16,681 nucleotides of DNA, taken from contig DEWI01000111.1 in the NCBI GenBank assembly GCA_002363575.1, positions 1 to 16,681 of the forward strand. The letters run 5' to 3'. Shown one piece after another: positions 6,110-14,759 of this stretch (position 1 is its first letter; each line of letters opens with the position of its first letter). The position numbers and the translations under genes were made by a program. Below the pieces are notes generated by a model, which worked only from the letters and a program-made list of their open reading frames with translations, made no database searches and had not been told where the DNA came from. Source of the stretch: Verrucomicrobia bacterium UBA3214. GTDB lineage: Bacteria; Verrucomicrobiota; Kiritimatiellia; RFP12; UBA1067.

Positions 6110-7541
6110 GGAAAACCTCGGCCTGGAACGTCTCGAATGTCGCGCCGTCACGCCAGGCGTCGGACGCAAGGCCGGCCTTCTGCGAGAGGCAGGAAAGCGT
6201 GGTCGGCAAATCCCAGCCCTGCTCCGGCGCGACCTGCGGCAGAAACACGGCGAAGCGGCCGTTCTTTTCGAGCGTCATGCCGTCGCGTCCAAGCACGATT
6301 TCGCGCCACGAAGCGATCCGTTTCGGCGGCGTCAGCGCGGAAACTTCGACGCGCAGCGACGCGAGTTCGCGTTCCTGCACCGGCAAGAAGCGCGGATCGC
6401 GCAGCGCGGCATCAACCGCGCGAGCGGCAACCGCCTCCACTAGCGGACGCATCGGCATGATCTCTCCTATGCAGCCGCGCAGCGCCCCCGTGATCCTGTC
6501 GTTCAATGTCACGAACGCGCCCATCTTGGCAAGCGCCGCTTTCGGCGCGTCGGACGCAAATTCCCGGCGCGGCGGACGCATGGTGCCGCCCCTGACCGCC
6601 GCCTCCATCGACGCGCGGGCGACGCGAAGAAGAAACGCGCGCGCATCCGCGTCTAGCACGGCATCAGTCTCGCCCTGCCATTCGATGCGGCCCGCCACCG
6701 CGGCGTAGCACACGAACCTTCTGAAATCGCGGTCTTGATCGCCCGAAGTCGCATAGCGGACAAGCGAAACCGAAGAACCGGCGGGAAAGGCACGCAGCGC
6801 CATCTCGATGGGGACGTGCCCGCAGATCGTCGCGCCCGTGCGCTTGACGAACGCCGCAAAACCGTCGGCATCGCGCTTCGAAAGAAGAGCCAACGCCTCG
6901 GCGTCGAGCGCGGCGACTTTTTCCCGCACGTCTTCGCCGCCATCTGTTCCGAACGGCGCATACGAGAAGTCATTGCCGTAGTGCGTGAAGTCGGACGAGA
7001 CGACGAGCAGCGTTTCGCCGTCCATGAGCCGCGACATGGCGCGTACGCACATCCCCATCTGGTCTGCGCCGAAACCGCCCATGACGAGCGGGACGATTCT
7101 GAATCCTTCCCCAAGCGCCTGCTGGAGAAGCGGATACTCTATCTGCGCCGCGTGCTCGCCTCTATGGACGCCGTCGTTCCTGGCGACGGGAGCAAGCAGC
7201 GAAAGCCGGTCGAGCCAGTCGCGGTCGATCTCGATCTTTCCGAGCGGCGTAGAGACGGAATCGGCTTCCGGCGCGACAAGACGGTTCTCTATCCACACGC
7301 GGTGGCTTGGCGCGAGAACGACTGCGCGGCGGAATTTCGCGCCGCGAACGGCGCGGACCGCCGCCCACGCCGTTTCGCCGGAATACGCCCAGCCCGCATG
7401 CGGAAGGACGAGAACGTCGGGATGCGGAGCCGGCGTCGCGTCCGTGCCGGCATACGAACGTTCCCACTTTCCGGCGAGCGCACGGATTCCGGATGCCGAA
7501 CCGGGATACCATGAACCAGCAATTGTGCTTTCAAGTGTCAT
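6102..7541 (-). CDS. Memo-AMMECR1 fusion (AmmeMemoRadiSam proteins B and A)
   Basis: Residues 1-287 are the Memo domain: PHAGWAYSG at 47-55, PSHR at 78-81, SSDFTHYGNDF at 183-193 and CGHVPIEM at 240-247. His48, His80 and Cys240 correspond to the metal-binding His/His/Cys of Memo. Residues ~295-479 are the AMMECR1 domain with GALRGCIGEI at 352-361. Both are usually separate proteins of about 270 and 180 residues; here they are one chain, matching 'B' then 'A' of the AmmeMemoRadiSam set. ATG at 7541 has GGAGG 6 nt upstream and overlaps the DUF1653 stop by 11 nt. Likely cytoplasmic. Known work ties Memo to redox metal binding; the bacterial pathway is not settled. Fusion would enforce 1:1 delivery to the radical SAM partner encoded next. 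Identity is firm. Confidence 0.9.
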   Translation of the reverse strand: MTLESTIAGSWYPGSASGIRALAGKWERSYAGTDATPAPHPDVLVLPHAGWAYSGETAWAAVRAVRGAKFRRAVVLAPSHRVWIENRLVAPEADSVSTPLGKIEIDRDWLDRLSLLAPVARNDGVHRGEHAAQIEYPLLQQALGEGFRIVPLVMGGFGADQMGMCVRAMSRLMDGETLLVVSSDFTHYGNDFSYAPFGTDGGEDVREKVAALDAEALALLSKRDADGFAAFVKRTGATICGHVPIEMALRAFPAGSSVSLVRYATSGDQDRDFRRFVCYAAVAGRIEWQGETDAVLDADARAFLLRVARASMEAAVRGGTMRPPRREFASDAPKAALAKMGAFVTLNDRITGALRGCIGEIMPMRPLVEAVAARAVDAALRDPRFLPVQERELASLRVEVSALTPPKRIASWREIVLGRDGMTLEKNGRFAVFLPQVAPEQGWDLPTTLSCLSQKAGLASDAWRDGATFETFQAEVFHE

Positions 7542-7785
7542 GCTTGCCCTCCTTTCCAATATCCTCCATAAGTTCAAAGCGCCTCATGGTTTTTCCATCC
7601 CGCTGAACAGTCTCGAAGAACATCTTTGCCGGGCGTACCCACAGGCAGCATTCGCCATGCAAAGCACGATGGACAGCCATCTCTTCAAGCGTCCCGGAGT
7701 ACTTTGCGAACCCCTCTAGCCGATAGAGATTGCCTCTGAAACTCCGGAACGCCCGCCAGGCAAGTTCGGTCTGATTCTCTGTCAT
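7531..7785 (-). CDS. DUF1653 family protein, copy 1
   Basis: An 84-residue protein built almost wholly of the DUF1653 domain: [12 protein letters not shown], then a pattern where most members have HSETLEELVVYRALYG (here YSGTLEEMAVHRALHG), and [24 protein letters not shown]. It is a small cytoplasmic beta-rich domain with no known function. It is the first gene of the Memo-AMMECR1/radical SAM/macrodomain operon, 26 nt downstream of its -10 element; the ribosome site is a weak GGGAAA. A paralogue at 11530-11763 also precedes a macrodomain gene, so the pair travels together. Compared with copy 2 it has drifted from the family consensus (for example ECC for ERG). Confidence 0.85.
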   Translation of the reverse strand: MTENQTELAWRAFRSFRGNLYRLEGFAKYSGTLEEMAVHRALHGECCLWVRPAKMFFETVQRDGKTMRRFELMEDIGKEGKHDT

Positions 7786-7811
7786 GTTTCCCGTTTGGCG
7801 CGATGCGCGGT

Positions 7812-7855
7812 ATTATACCAAAATCTAGTCTTTCAAGATAGGCGGCGGCTTTGCC
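7812..7855 (-). promoter_or_regulatory. Promoter of the DUF1653-AmmeMemoRadiSam operon
   Basis: On the minus strand TGG-TATAAT (7820-7812) is an extended -10; the -35 region TATCTT is poor. Upstream, GGCAAAGCCGCC (7855-7844) is repeated at the other DUF1653 gene at exactly the same distance from the -10. That suggests a conserved activator or operator site. Confidence 0.65.
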
Positions 7856-7882
7856 ATGCAGCAAAACGATGCAAATATCAAC

Positions 7883-7921
7883 AGTTTCTGTCACCGCAAG
7901 AATTTTGTCAGAAACTTGCGG
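7883..7921 (+). promoter_or_regulatory. Possible H-type pseudoknot or operator in the divergent control region
   Basis: AGTTTCTG (7883-7890) pairs with CAGAAACT (7909-7916). CCGCAAG (7894-7900), lying in the loop of that stem, pairs with CTTGCGG (7915-7921) just after it. This is the order of an H-type pseudoknot, though the second stem shares two bases with the first. It lies 65 nt before the secreted-protein gene on + and upstream of the minus-strand promoter. It could be an RNA element or simply an operator made of inverted repeats. Confidence 0.35.
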
Positions 7922-7986
7922 CGAGATGCCCTAACTCTGTGTAAGCGCGAGAATCGGCTTGCGCGGAAGACGAAAGGGACAAGACA

Positions 7987-8367
7987 ATGAACAAGGCAAT
8001 ACAGAAGATGATGATGGCTCTCGCGGTCTGCGGCACACTCTGCGGAACGGCGATAGCGGCACCCGGAGGCAATCCTCCGCCAAAGGGCAAAGCCCCCACG
8101 GCGATGAGGGCGTCCGCTCCGAAGAGGCACGCGGTCAAAGCTCCAGCCCCGGCGCGGTACGCGGCGAAGCATCGCGCGGCACCCGCAAGGCACCATGCTC
8201 CAAGGCATGATGCCGTCCGCCACGCTCCGCCTCCTCCGCCGCCGGCAAGGCATCACGCGCCGAAGCGCCTCCGCCACAATCACACCCTCCACACGGAGGA
8301 CTGGTGCGGAATCGGCACCTCGCTCATCGGCGGACTCGTGGGCGGTCTGATCGGCGCTTCGATCTAA
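7987..8367 (+). CDS. Secreted His/Pro/Ala-rich protein with a glycine-zipper C-terminus
   Basis: AAAGGGA about 7 nt before the ATG gives a good start. Residues 1-24 are a signal peptide (cut after TAIA), and the mature protein begins APGG. Residues 25-100 are low-complexity, rich in His, Pro, Ala, Arg and Lys, with repeated ARHHAP and RHAPP units. Residues 107-126 (after WCG) are a glycine-zipper segment, GTSLIGGLVGGLIGASI, able to enter a membrane. About 14 His suggest metal binding (nickel, zinc or copper) in the periplasm or outer membrane. That is inference; no family is recognised. The gene is 40 nt upstream of a second small His/Pro-rich secreted protein with the same mature N-terminus, so the two are likely co-transcribed. 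Confidence 0.7.
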   Translation: MNKAIQKMMMALAVCGTLCGTAIAAPGGNPPPKGKAPTAMRASAPKRHAVKAPAPARYAAKHRAAPARHHAPRHDAVRHAPPPPPPARHHAPKRLRHNHTLHTEDWCGIGTSLIGGLVGGLIGASI

Positions 8368-8407
8368 CCCCGAACACACAACCACAAGCAAAGAAAGGAA
8401 CCACACC

Positions 8408-8635
8408 ATGAACAAGATGAAACTCGTCGCAGTCTTCGCAGCAGTCGCATTCGCCGGCGTCGCCATGGCCGCACCGGGAGGACGCATGACGCATGACGAT
8501 CTCGAACGCCGCCACCATCATCACCGCCACGGCTGGCGCATGCCGCCGCCACCTCCCCCGCCGCCGCACTGGTGGGCGCCTCCACCGCCGCCCCCTCCTC
8601 CTCCGCCGCCTCCAAGGCGCAGATGGTGCCGGTAG
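8408..8635 (+). CDS. Small secreted His-cluster/polyproline protein
   Basis: 75 residues. AAAGGAA is 7 nt upstream of the ATG. Residues 1-21 are a signal peptide (cut after AMA), and the mature chain starts APGG like its upstream neighbour. It then has a His cluster (36-39 plus 41), eight prolines (46-53), HWWA (54-57), twelve prolines (58-69) and RRRWCR at the end, with a single Cys. A polyproline II rod carrying a metal-binding His tip and aromatic/basic ends is the natural reading, but no homologue or function is known to me. Downstream is a strong hairpin. The polyproline run would need elongation factor P for smooth translation. Confidence 0.65.
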   Translation: MNKMKLVAVFAAVAFAGVAMAAPGGRMTHDDLERRHHHHRHGWRMPPPPPPPPHWWAPPPPPPPPPPPPRRRWCR

Positions 8636-8648
8636 GAAAGCGAAAACG

Positions 8649-8685
8649 TCCATACGCCGGCGGCCGCAAACCGCCGGCGTATGGA
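8649..8685. terminator. Perfect 15-bp hairpin after the secreted-protein pair
   Basis: TCCATACGCCGGCGG (8649-8663) and its exact reverse complement (8671-8685) flank a 7-nt loop, 13 nt after the TAG of the small secreted protein. It is very stable; no clear T-run follows on +, while a T-rich stretch follows on the minus strand. Terminator or 3'-end stabiliser. Confidence 0.6.
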
Positions 8686-8958
8686 TTGTCGCACAGCCTC
8701 GCAAGGCATTCGGCGAAGATGGGAAAGCGGCTGCAATCTACCACACTGGCAGGAAAGTTTCCCAAGCAGACTGGAAAACAATCCGGGAACCGGGGCCTGC
8801 GATGGGCGGAACCCGAAATTCTGCAACGCGCCTTCTTCGAGCTTGGGAAAACAACGCCGCCGAAGATGCCGGACAGCATCGAGTCGATAGCGCCCTGCGC
8901 CGGCAATGGAAAAATTCCGCGCAAAAACATCGAAGGGAAATATGCTATACTATGCGTC
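8686..8958. other. Non-coding gap before the LysR gene with inverted repeats
   Basis: Together with the hairpin before it, this is 323 nt without a recognised gene. It holds TTTCC-N10-GGAAA at 8758-8777 and a 10-bp perfect inverted pair TTTCCCAAGC (8758-8767) / GCTTGGGAAA (8841-8850). It ends in the LysR promoter. Both strands have open frames here, but none looks like a protein family I know. Confidence 0.4.
8943..8951 (+). promoter_or_regulatory. Extended -10 promoter of the LysR gene, leaderless geometry
   Basis: TGC-TATACT ends at 8951, leaving only 7 nt (ATGCGTC) before the ATG at 8959. There is no Shine-Dalgarno sequence and no good -35. Transcription would start at or next to the start codon. 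Confidence 0.6.
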
Positions 8959-9855
8959 ATGACACTTCAGCAACTCAGATACGCCGACGCGGTCGCGGCG
9001 ACGGGGTCGATCAGCGAAGCGGCGCGCCGGCTGTTCGTGACGCAGCCGACGCTTACAGAATCGCTGCGCTCGCTCGAAGAAGAGTTGCGCGTGGCGATCT
9101 TCACGCGCTCCAGCCATGGCGTTGCCGTGACGCGCGAGGGCGAAGAGTTTCTCGCCTCCGCGCGGCAGATTCTCGACGACGCGGCGCGCATCCAGGAAAA
9201 GTACACGGGCAAAGCGGTGCGCCGCCCGCAGTTCGCCGTTTCGTGCCAGCACTACGCATTCGCGGTCGAGGCATTCATGGAAGTCGTGAAAACGTGCGAA
9301 GTCGACCGCTACGACTTCACGCTGCGCGAGACGGTCACGAGCGAAATCATCGACGACGTTGCGCGACACCGGAGCGAGATAGGCATTCTCTATCTTTCGA
9401 AGCGCAACGAACGGGCGATCGCGAAAATCCTGCGCCGCGAGGAGCTGGAGTTCGAGGAGCTCTTCACCGCGAAGCCGCACGTGTTTTGCGCCAAGCGTCA
9501 TCCGCTGGCGAAAAAAAGGAGCGTCCTGCCCTCCGATCTGGACGACTATCCATATCTCACATACGAGCAGGGCGAGGAGAACGCGCTCTACTTCGCCGAG
9601 GAGGTGATGCCGGCGATCGACCGCAAGAAGAACATCCGCGTGCGCGACCGCGCGACCATGACAAAACTCGTCCTGGGGCTGGACGGATACACCGTATCAT
9701 CCGGAGCGAACAGCAAGATGTACTCCAGCGACATCGTGGCGATTCCGCTGGAAATCGAAGACTCCATCCGCGTCGGCATCATCCGCCGCCAGGGCATAGC
9801 CCTTTCTTCCCCCGGACGGACTTTCGTCACGGCCATACGCAACCATGCCCATTGA
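8959..9855 (+). CDS. LysR-type transcriptional regulator
   Basis: 298 residues, the normal length. The N-terminal winged helix-turn-helix is clear at residues 1-60: LRYADAVAATGSISEAARR, then LFVTQPTLTESLRSLEEEL, the recognition helix and linker. It is followed by a two-lobed ligand-binding domain (about 90-295) with PHVFCAKRHPLA and DLDDYPYLTY typical of the family. LysR proteins bind DNA as tetramers and respond to a small ligand; the ligand and target cannot be read here. ATG at 8959 is chosen because the helix-turn-helix begins there; it lies 7 nt from a -10 box, so the message may be leaderless. It is convergent with the C_GCAxxG_C_C/psd operon rather than divergent from a target gene. 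Inverted repeats upstream may be its own binding site. Confidence 0.92.
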   Translation: MTLQQLRYADAVAATGSISEAARRLFVTQPTLTESLRSLEEELRVAIFTRSSHGVAVTREGEEFLASARQILDDAARIQEKYTGKAVRRPQFAVSCQHYAFAVEAFMEVVKTCEVDRYDFTLRETVTSEIIDDVARHRSEIGILYLSKRNERAIAKILRREELEFEELFTAKPHVFCAKRHPLAKKRSVLPSDLDDYPYLTYEQGEENALYFAEEVMPAIDRKKNIRVRDRATMTKLVLGLDGYTVSSGANSKMYSSDIVAIPLEIEDSIRVGIIRRQGIALSSPGRTFVTAIRNHAH

Positions 9856-9881
9856 GCGGAGGATCCCAACGCGCATCCGAT

Positions 9882-9907
9882 CTCCCCGCCAGGGGAACCG
9901 GCGGGAG
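9882..9907. terminator. Weak hairpin between convergent genes
   Basis: CTCCCCGCC and GGCGGGAG pair with one bulged base around a 9-nt loop, between the LysR stop and the C_GCAxxG_C_C stop. No T-run on either side. A candidate bidirectional terminator only. Confidence 0.3.
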
Positions 9908-9932
9908 CATCGGCCACGCATCCTCCGCAGGT

Positions 9933-10316
9933 TCAAATCGCCAATGTTTCCGCCACAGCCTGGACGGCGTTGCGGACGCAATTCCCGCAACTGCACAGAA
10001 TCTTGCCGGTGCCAACGCCTTTCAAGTCGCGGCAGACGGTCGCGCCACAGAGTTCCTTGAAACGCGGCACGATCGCGCGGGATGCCGCCATCGCCGCGCC
10101 CTTCTCCGAGAGAAGCGACGAGACCATTATCGCGCCGACGAGCGCGCCGCACGTTCCCTCCATCGTCCCCATGCCGGACCCGAAGCCGGCGCCGAGCCGC
10201 AGCAGCTCCTCTTCGCTTCTGCCGAGTTCGCCGGCGAAAGCGGCAAGAACCGCCTGGCAGCAGTTCATCTCTTTCTTCCGCCGCGCGGCGCAGTCCATGC
10301 ATTCTTGAATTGTCAT
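9933..10316 (-). CDS. C_GCAxxG_C_C family protein (redox/metal Cys protein)
   Basis: 127 residues with the family's Cys pattern: NCCQAVL at 18-24, then GSGMGTMEGTCGALVGAIM at 47-65 (the GCAxxG-like core), Cys 90 and 95, and CSCGNCV at 108-114. There are ten Cys in all. Family members are small cytoplasmic proteins thought to bind a metal cluster or do thiol redox chemistry; none is well characterised. It follows psd after 28 nt and is likely in the same transcript. ATG at 10316 has only a weak GAAGAG upstream. The N-terminal CMDC (6-9) adds a second Cys pair. Family assignment is good, function unknown. Confidence 0.85.
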   Translation of the reverse strand: MTIQECMDCAARRKKEMNCCQAVLAAFAGELGRSEEELLRLGAGFGSGMGTMEGTCGALVGAIMVSSLLSEKGAAMAASRAIVPRFKELCGATVCRDLKGVGTGKILCSCGNCVRNAVQAVAETLAI

Positions 10317-10344
10317 AGCGAATACTCTTCACCGTCGTCCGGCG

Positions 10345-11223
10345 TCAAGACGCGCCGGGCGAGGCGATCTTCTCGCAGCACAAAACGCGCGTCTCGAGTC
10401 CATCGGAGGAGTTCTTCACGATGTCGTCGTCGAAGCGCACGGCGCCGGTCTTCACCACGAATATCACCGTGGAACCGCCGAACTTGAAGAGCCCTTTTTC
10501 ATCGCCCTTCGCGTGCCTGTCGCCGGAGTACGTCTGGACGATCGTCCCTACGCCGAACGCCCCTACGTCCACGAGATAGAAGTCTCCGAAGCCGGCACGG
10601 CACTTCACGATCTGGCGTTCGTTGTCCGCATAGACGTCTGGATACCTCATGAGCGCGATCGGATTCACCGAGTGGTATTTCCCGGGCACGACGCGAACAT
10701 CTCCTACGGTCGTGCAGTCGCACGGGAAATGGAACCGGTGGTAATCGACCGGCGCCAGACGGAATACGGCGATGTCGTACCTGCCTGCGGGCGCGTCGCC
10801 GTCAAATACGGCTCTGAGCGATCTCTTCGCGCCTTTGAGCGGAAACGGCGTGTCCGCGTCCGCATCCAGATACACGCGCAGTCTTCCGTCCGCCGGACTC
10901 ACGATCCCATCCCCCACCGGACGCACGCCCGGCTTCAGGCGGCGCGTGAAGAACTCGTTGAAGCAGGCGTACTCTTCGACGGGCTTCTCCGCCTCCTCCG
11001 CTCGACAGCCGGGGATGGCGGCTAGCTTCGCGATGTCCTTTCTTGATCGGGGCGAATCGTAGCGGCGGCCCATGAAGGACGATACGGCGCGGGAGCCGAA
11101 CAGCACAGGCCACAAGGTGCGGCCGAGCAGCGTCTCGTACGCGAACCGCAGGGCGCCGTCGCCCATGATCGACTCCGCGACTCTCTTCCCGCTGGCGCGG
11201 TCTATGTATTCCAATTTCTCCAT
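10345..11223 (-). CDS. psd: Phosphatidylserine decarboxylase proenzyme
   Basis: Makes phosphatidylethanolamine from phosphatidylserine at the inner membrane. The 292-residue proenzyme shows [15 protein letters not shown] at 88-102, SPADGRL at 109-115, [10 protein letters not shown] at 158-167, GKYHSVNP at 181-188 and GGST at 249-252. Cleavage before Ser251 would give the pyruvoyl alpha chain and leave the Asp/His/His/Ser processing set intact. ATG at 11223 matches the family's usual N-terminus (short charged lead, then YIDRASGK). No Shine-Dalgarno sequence is present and the -10 box ends only 7 nt before the ATG, so the mRNA is probably leaderless. Its promoter lies at the point where the upstream macrodomain copy breaks off. 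No pssA partner is in the window. Confidence 0.95.
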   Translation of the reverse strand: MEKLEYIDRASGKRVAESIMGDGALRFAYETLLGRTLWPVLFGSRAVSSFMGRRYDSPRSRKDIAKLAAIPGCRAEEAEKPVEEYACFNEFFTRRLKPGVRPVGDGIVSPADGRLRVYLDADADTPFPLKGAKRSLRAVFDGDAPAGRYDIAVFRLAPVDYHRFHFPCDCTTVGDVRVVPGKYHSVNPIALMRYPDVYADNERQIVKCRAGFGDFYLVDVGAFGVGTIVQTYSGDRHAKGDEKGLFKFGGSTVIFVVKTGAVRFDDDIVKNSSDGLETRVLCCEKIASPGAS

Positions 11224-11230
11224 GCCGCAT

Positions 11231-11239
11231 ATTATACCA
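11231..11239 (-). promoter_or_regulatory. psd: Extended -10 promoter of psd, leaderless geometry
   Basis: TGG-TATAAT on the minus strand, then ATGCGGC and the start codon. The 7-nt gap, and nearly the whole TATAAT-to-ATG string, match the LysR promoter at 8946-8961. No recognisable -35. Confidence 0.65.
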
Positions 11240-11269
11240 CAATGAAAAGCCGCTCGCCGGGAAACCTGC

Positions 11270-11533
11270 CCCGTCGCGATACACCGGCCCGACAGTGTGC
11301 ATGACAAACTTTGCGGGGAGTTTGAAGCCCGGCGTCATCCTCGCCTCGCCGGTCGGGCACCTTGCGCCCGCTCGCGCCTCCGGAACCTTCAGGCAGGCGG
11401 CGGGCAACTCCTTGTCCGCCGCACGGTGTATTGCGCCGTCAACTCCGCCGCCGCCAAGCATGGCCTGATTTGCCGCATTTACGACGGCATCGACTTCGAG
11501 TTCCGTTATATCGCCTTGGACGGTCTTCATCAT
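11270..11533 (-). pseudogene. Macrodomain gene, copy 2, C-terminal half lost
   Basis: The first 88 codons are a normal macrodomain start: [44 protein letters not shown], then [12 protein letters not shown], closely matching the intact gene at 4727-5251. Homology stops at RDG (11270) and the sequence passes straight into the psd promoter. The frame remains open to 10802, but only as an out-of-frame reading of psd. The STGIYGYP phosphate loop is lost, so ADP-ribose hydrolysis is not expected. GGAGG 7 nt upstream and a four-base overlap with the DUF1653 stop show it was once properly expressed. Cause: deletion or recombination at the psd boundary. Confidence 0.8.
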
Positions 11534-11763
11534 GGCTTGTCCTCCGCAGGTTCAAATCGCTTGATCGTCCTGCCTTCGCGCTCGATCGTCTCGAAGAACA
11601 TCTTCGCAGGACGCACCCACAAGCCGCGCTCGCCATATAAAGCACGGTACACGGCCAACTCCTCCAGCGTCTCCGAGTCCTTTGCGACCCCTTCCAGCCG
11701 ATAGAGATTGCCTTTGAAATGCCGGAACGTCCGCCCGACCGCTTTTTGCCATTCGTCTTTCAT
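11530..11763 (-). CDS. DUF1653 family protein, copy 2
   Basis: 77 residues, one DUF1653 domain: [57 protein letters not shown]. This copy stays closer to the family consensus than the one at 7531. ATG at 11763 is preferred over the in-frame ATG at 11781 because it aligns residue for residue with copy 1 and lies the same 26 nt from the -10 box; GGAGG is present but only 2 nt away. Its stop overlaps the truncated macrodomain's start (ATGATG). Function unknown. The conserved link to a macrodomain gene at both loci suggests a shared pathway, although here the partner is broken. Confidence 0.85.
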   Translation of the reverse strand: MKDEWQKAVGRTFRHFKGNLYRLEGVAKDSETLEELAVYRALYGERGLWVRPAKMFFETIEREGRTIKRFEPAEDKP

Positions 11764-11789
11764 GTCCTCCGCCGTGCGCATCGCGCCGC

Positions 11790-11833
11790 ATTATACCAAA
11801 TCCCCGTTCTCCTCGATAGATGGCGGCTTTGCC
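11790..11833 (-). promoter_or_regulatory. Promoter of DUF1653 copy 2
   Basis: TGG-TATAAT (11798-11790) with an upstream GGCAAAGCCGCC (11833-11822). The distance between the two is exactly that at 7812-7855. The intervening sequence has diverged except for a TATC at the -35 position. Confidence 0.65.
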
Positions 11834-11859
11834 CCAGGGCGACGGCATTTGCCCTCCGT

Positions 11860-13491
<1,632 letters not shown>

Positions 13492-14757
13492 TCAAACTCC
13501 ATCTATCGTTCCCGGCGCGGCGATGCGCCCCGCGATCGCCGAAGCGGCGGCCACGGCGGGCGACGCGAGATACACCTCAGATTCGACATGTCCCATGCGC
13601 CCGACGAAATTGCGGTTGGTCGTCGCCACGCAGCGTTCGCCCTTCGCGAGAATGCCCATGTGCCCGCCAAGGCACGGGCCGCATGTCGGCGGCGAGACGA
13701 CGCATCCCGCCTCCGCGAACACTTTGAGAAGCCCTTCCTCCAGCGATTGCAGCCAGATGCGCTGCGTCGCCGGAATCACGATCGCGCGGACGCCGCCGGC
13801 GACTTTGCGCCCGCGCAACACTTCGGCGGCCATGCGCATGTCGGAAATCCGGCCGTTCGTGCAGGAACCTATCACGACCTGGTCGATCTCCACTCCGCCG
13901 GCCTCGCGCACCGACCGCACGTTTGACGGCAGATGCGGGAACGCGACCATCGGCTCGAGCGCGCCGAGATCGATTTCGACCGTGCGCGCGTATTCTGCGT
14001 CTTCGTCGGCCGCGTATATGCGCGGCCGCTTCGCGCCGTGTGCGCGGAGGTACGCGAGCGTCTGGCCGTCCACGGGGAAGATGCCGTTTTTCGCGCCCGC
14101 CTCGATAGCCATGTTCGCGATGGTGAAGCGGTCGTCCATCGAAAGGTTCGCGACGCCATCGCCGGCGAACTCCAGCGACTGGTAGCGCGCGCCATCGACG
14201 CCGATCCGGCCGATCAGATGCAAAACCGCATCCTTTCCGCAGACCCACTTGCCGGGCTTGCCGGTCAATAATATCTTTAGCGCCCCTGGCACGCGAAACC
14301 ACGCCTCGCCCGCCGACATGCCGGCCGCCATGTCCGTGGAGCCTACGCCGGCGGCGAACGCGCCGAGCGCGCCGTACGTGCACGTGTGGGAATCGGCGCC
14401 GATCACGAGGTCGCCCGCCGTGACAAGGCCCTTCTCGGGCAGAAGCGCGTGCTCGATCCCGCAATCGTGCCCGACCTCGAAATAGTTGACTATTCCCTGT
14501 TCCTTCGCGAACGCCCGCATCGCGGCGCACTGCGCGGCGGCCTTGATATCCTTGTTCGGCGCGAAGTGGTCGGGGACGAGCGCGATCTTCTCGCGGGCGA
14601 AGACGCGCGCGCGGCCAAATTTCGGGAACTCCCTGATGGCGACGGGCGCCGTGATATCGTTGCCAAGCACAAGGTCGAGCTTCGCCATGACAAGTTCGCC
14701 GGCGCGGACCTCCGCCTTGCCGGCGTGCGCCGCCAGGATCTTCTGCGTCATCGTCAT
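13492..14757 (-). CDS. leuC: 3-isopropylmalate dehydratase large subunit
   Basis: Aconitase-family subunit carrying the 4Fe-4S cluster; 421 residues, the archaeal-like LeuC2 length, in keeping with the short LeuD. Cluster ligands are Cys299 in IGSCTNGR and Cys359/Cys362 in [10 protein letters not shown]. Other landmarks are the [12 protein letters not shown] and [21 protein letters not shown] (in part) substrate and cluster loops. The ATG at 14757 lies 2 nt after the leuA stop; another ATG at 14751 is equally possible. No strong ribosome site, so coupling to leuA is likely. Confidence 0.95.
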   Translation of the reverse strand: MTMTQKILAAHAGKAEVRAGELVMAKLDLVLGNDITAPVAIREFPKFGRARVFAREKIALVPDHFAPNKDIKAAAQCAAMRAFAKEQGIVNYFEVGHDCGIEHALLPEKGLVTAGDLVIGADSHTCTYGALGAFAAGVGSTDMAAGMSAGEAWFRVPGALKILLTGKPGKWVCGKDAVLHLIGRIGVDGARYQSLEFAGDGVANLSMDDRFTIANMAIEAGAKNGIFPVDGQTLAYLRAHGAKRPRIYAADEDAEYARTVEIDLGALEPMVAFPHLPSNVRSVREAGGVEIDQVVIGSCTNGRISDMRMAAEVLRGRKVAGGVRAIVIPATQRIWLQSLEEGLLKVFAEAGCVVSPPTCGPCLGGHMGILAKGERCVATTNRNFVGRMGHVESEVYLASPAVAAASAIAGRIAAPGTIDGV

Positions 14758-14759
14758 CT

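Noticed and set aside
4808..6460. 550-residue open frame on +, antisense to the macrodomain and radical SAM genes
   Set aside because: Composition is typical of the reverse of real genes; all recognisable motifs are on the minus strand.
8536..8616. CRISPR or tandem repeat in the CCG/CCT-rich run
   Set aside because: It is the coding sequence of polyproline runs, with no spacer-repeat structure.
8364..8960. 198-residue minus-strand frame over the gap and the two small secreted genes
   Set aside because: No ribosome site or family seen; the + strand genes have signal peptides and ribosome sites.
8493..10487. 664-residue open frame on +
   Set aside because: It is out of frame with the LysR gene and antisense to the Cys protein; Arg-rich, no domain. 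A GC-driven shadow.
11764..11781. Upstream ATG for DUF1653 copy 2, 8 nt from the -10 (leaderless)
   Set aside because: The downstream ATG aligns with copy 1 in protein and in spacing from the promoter.
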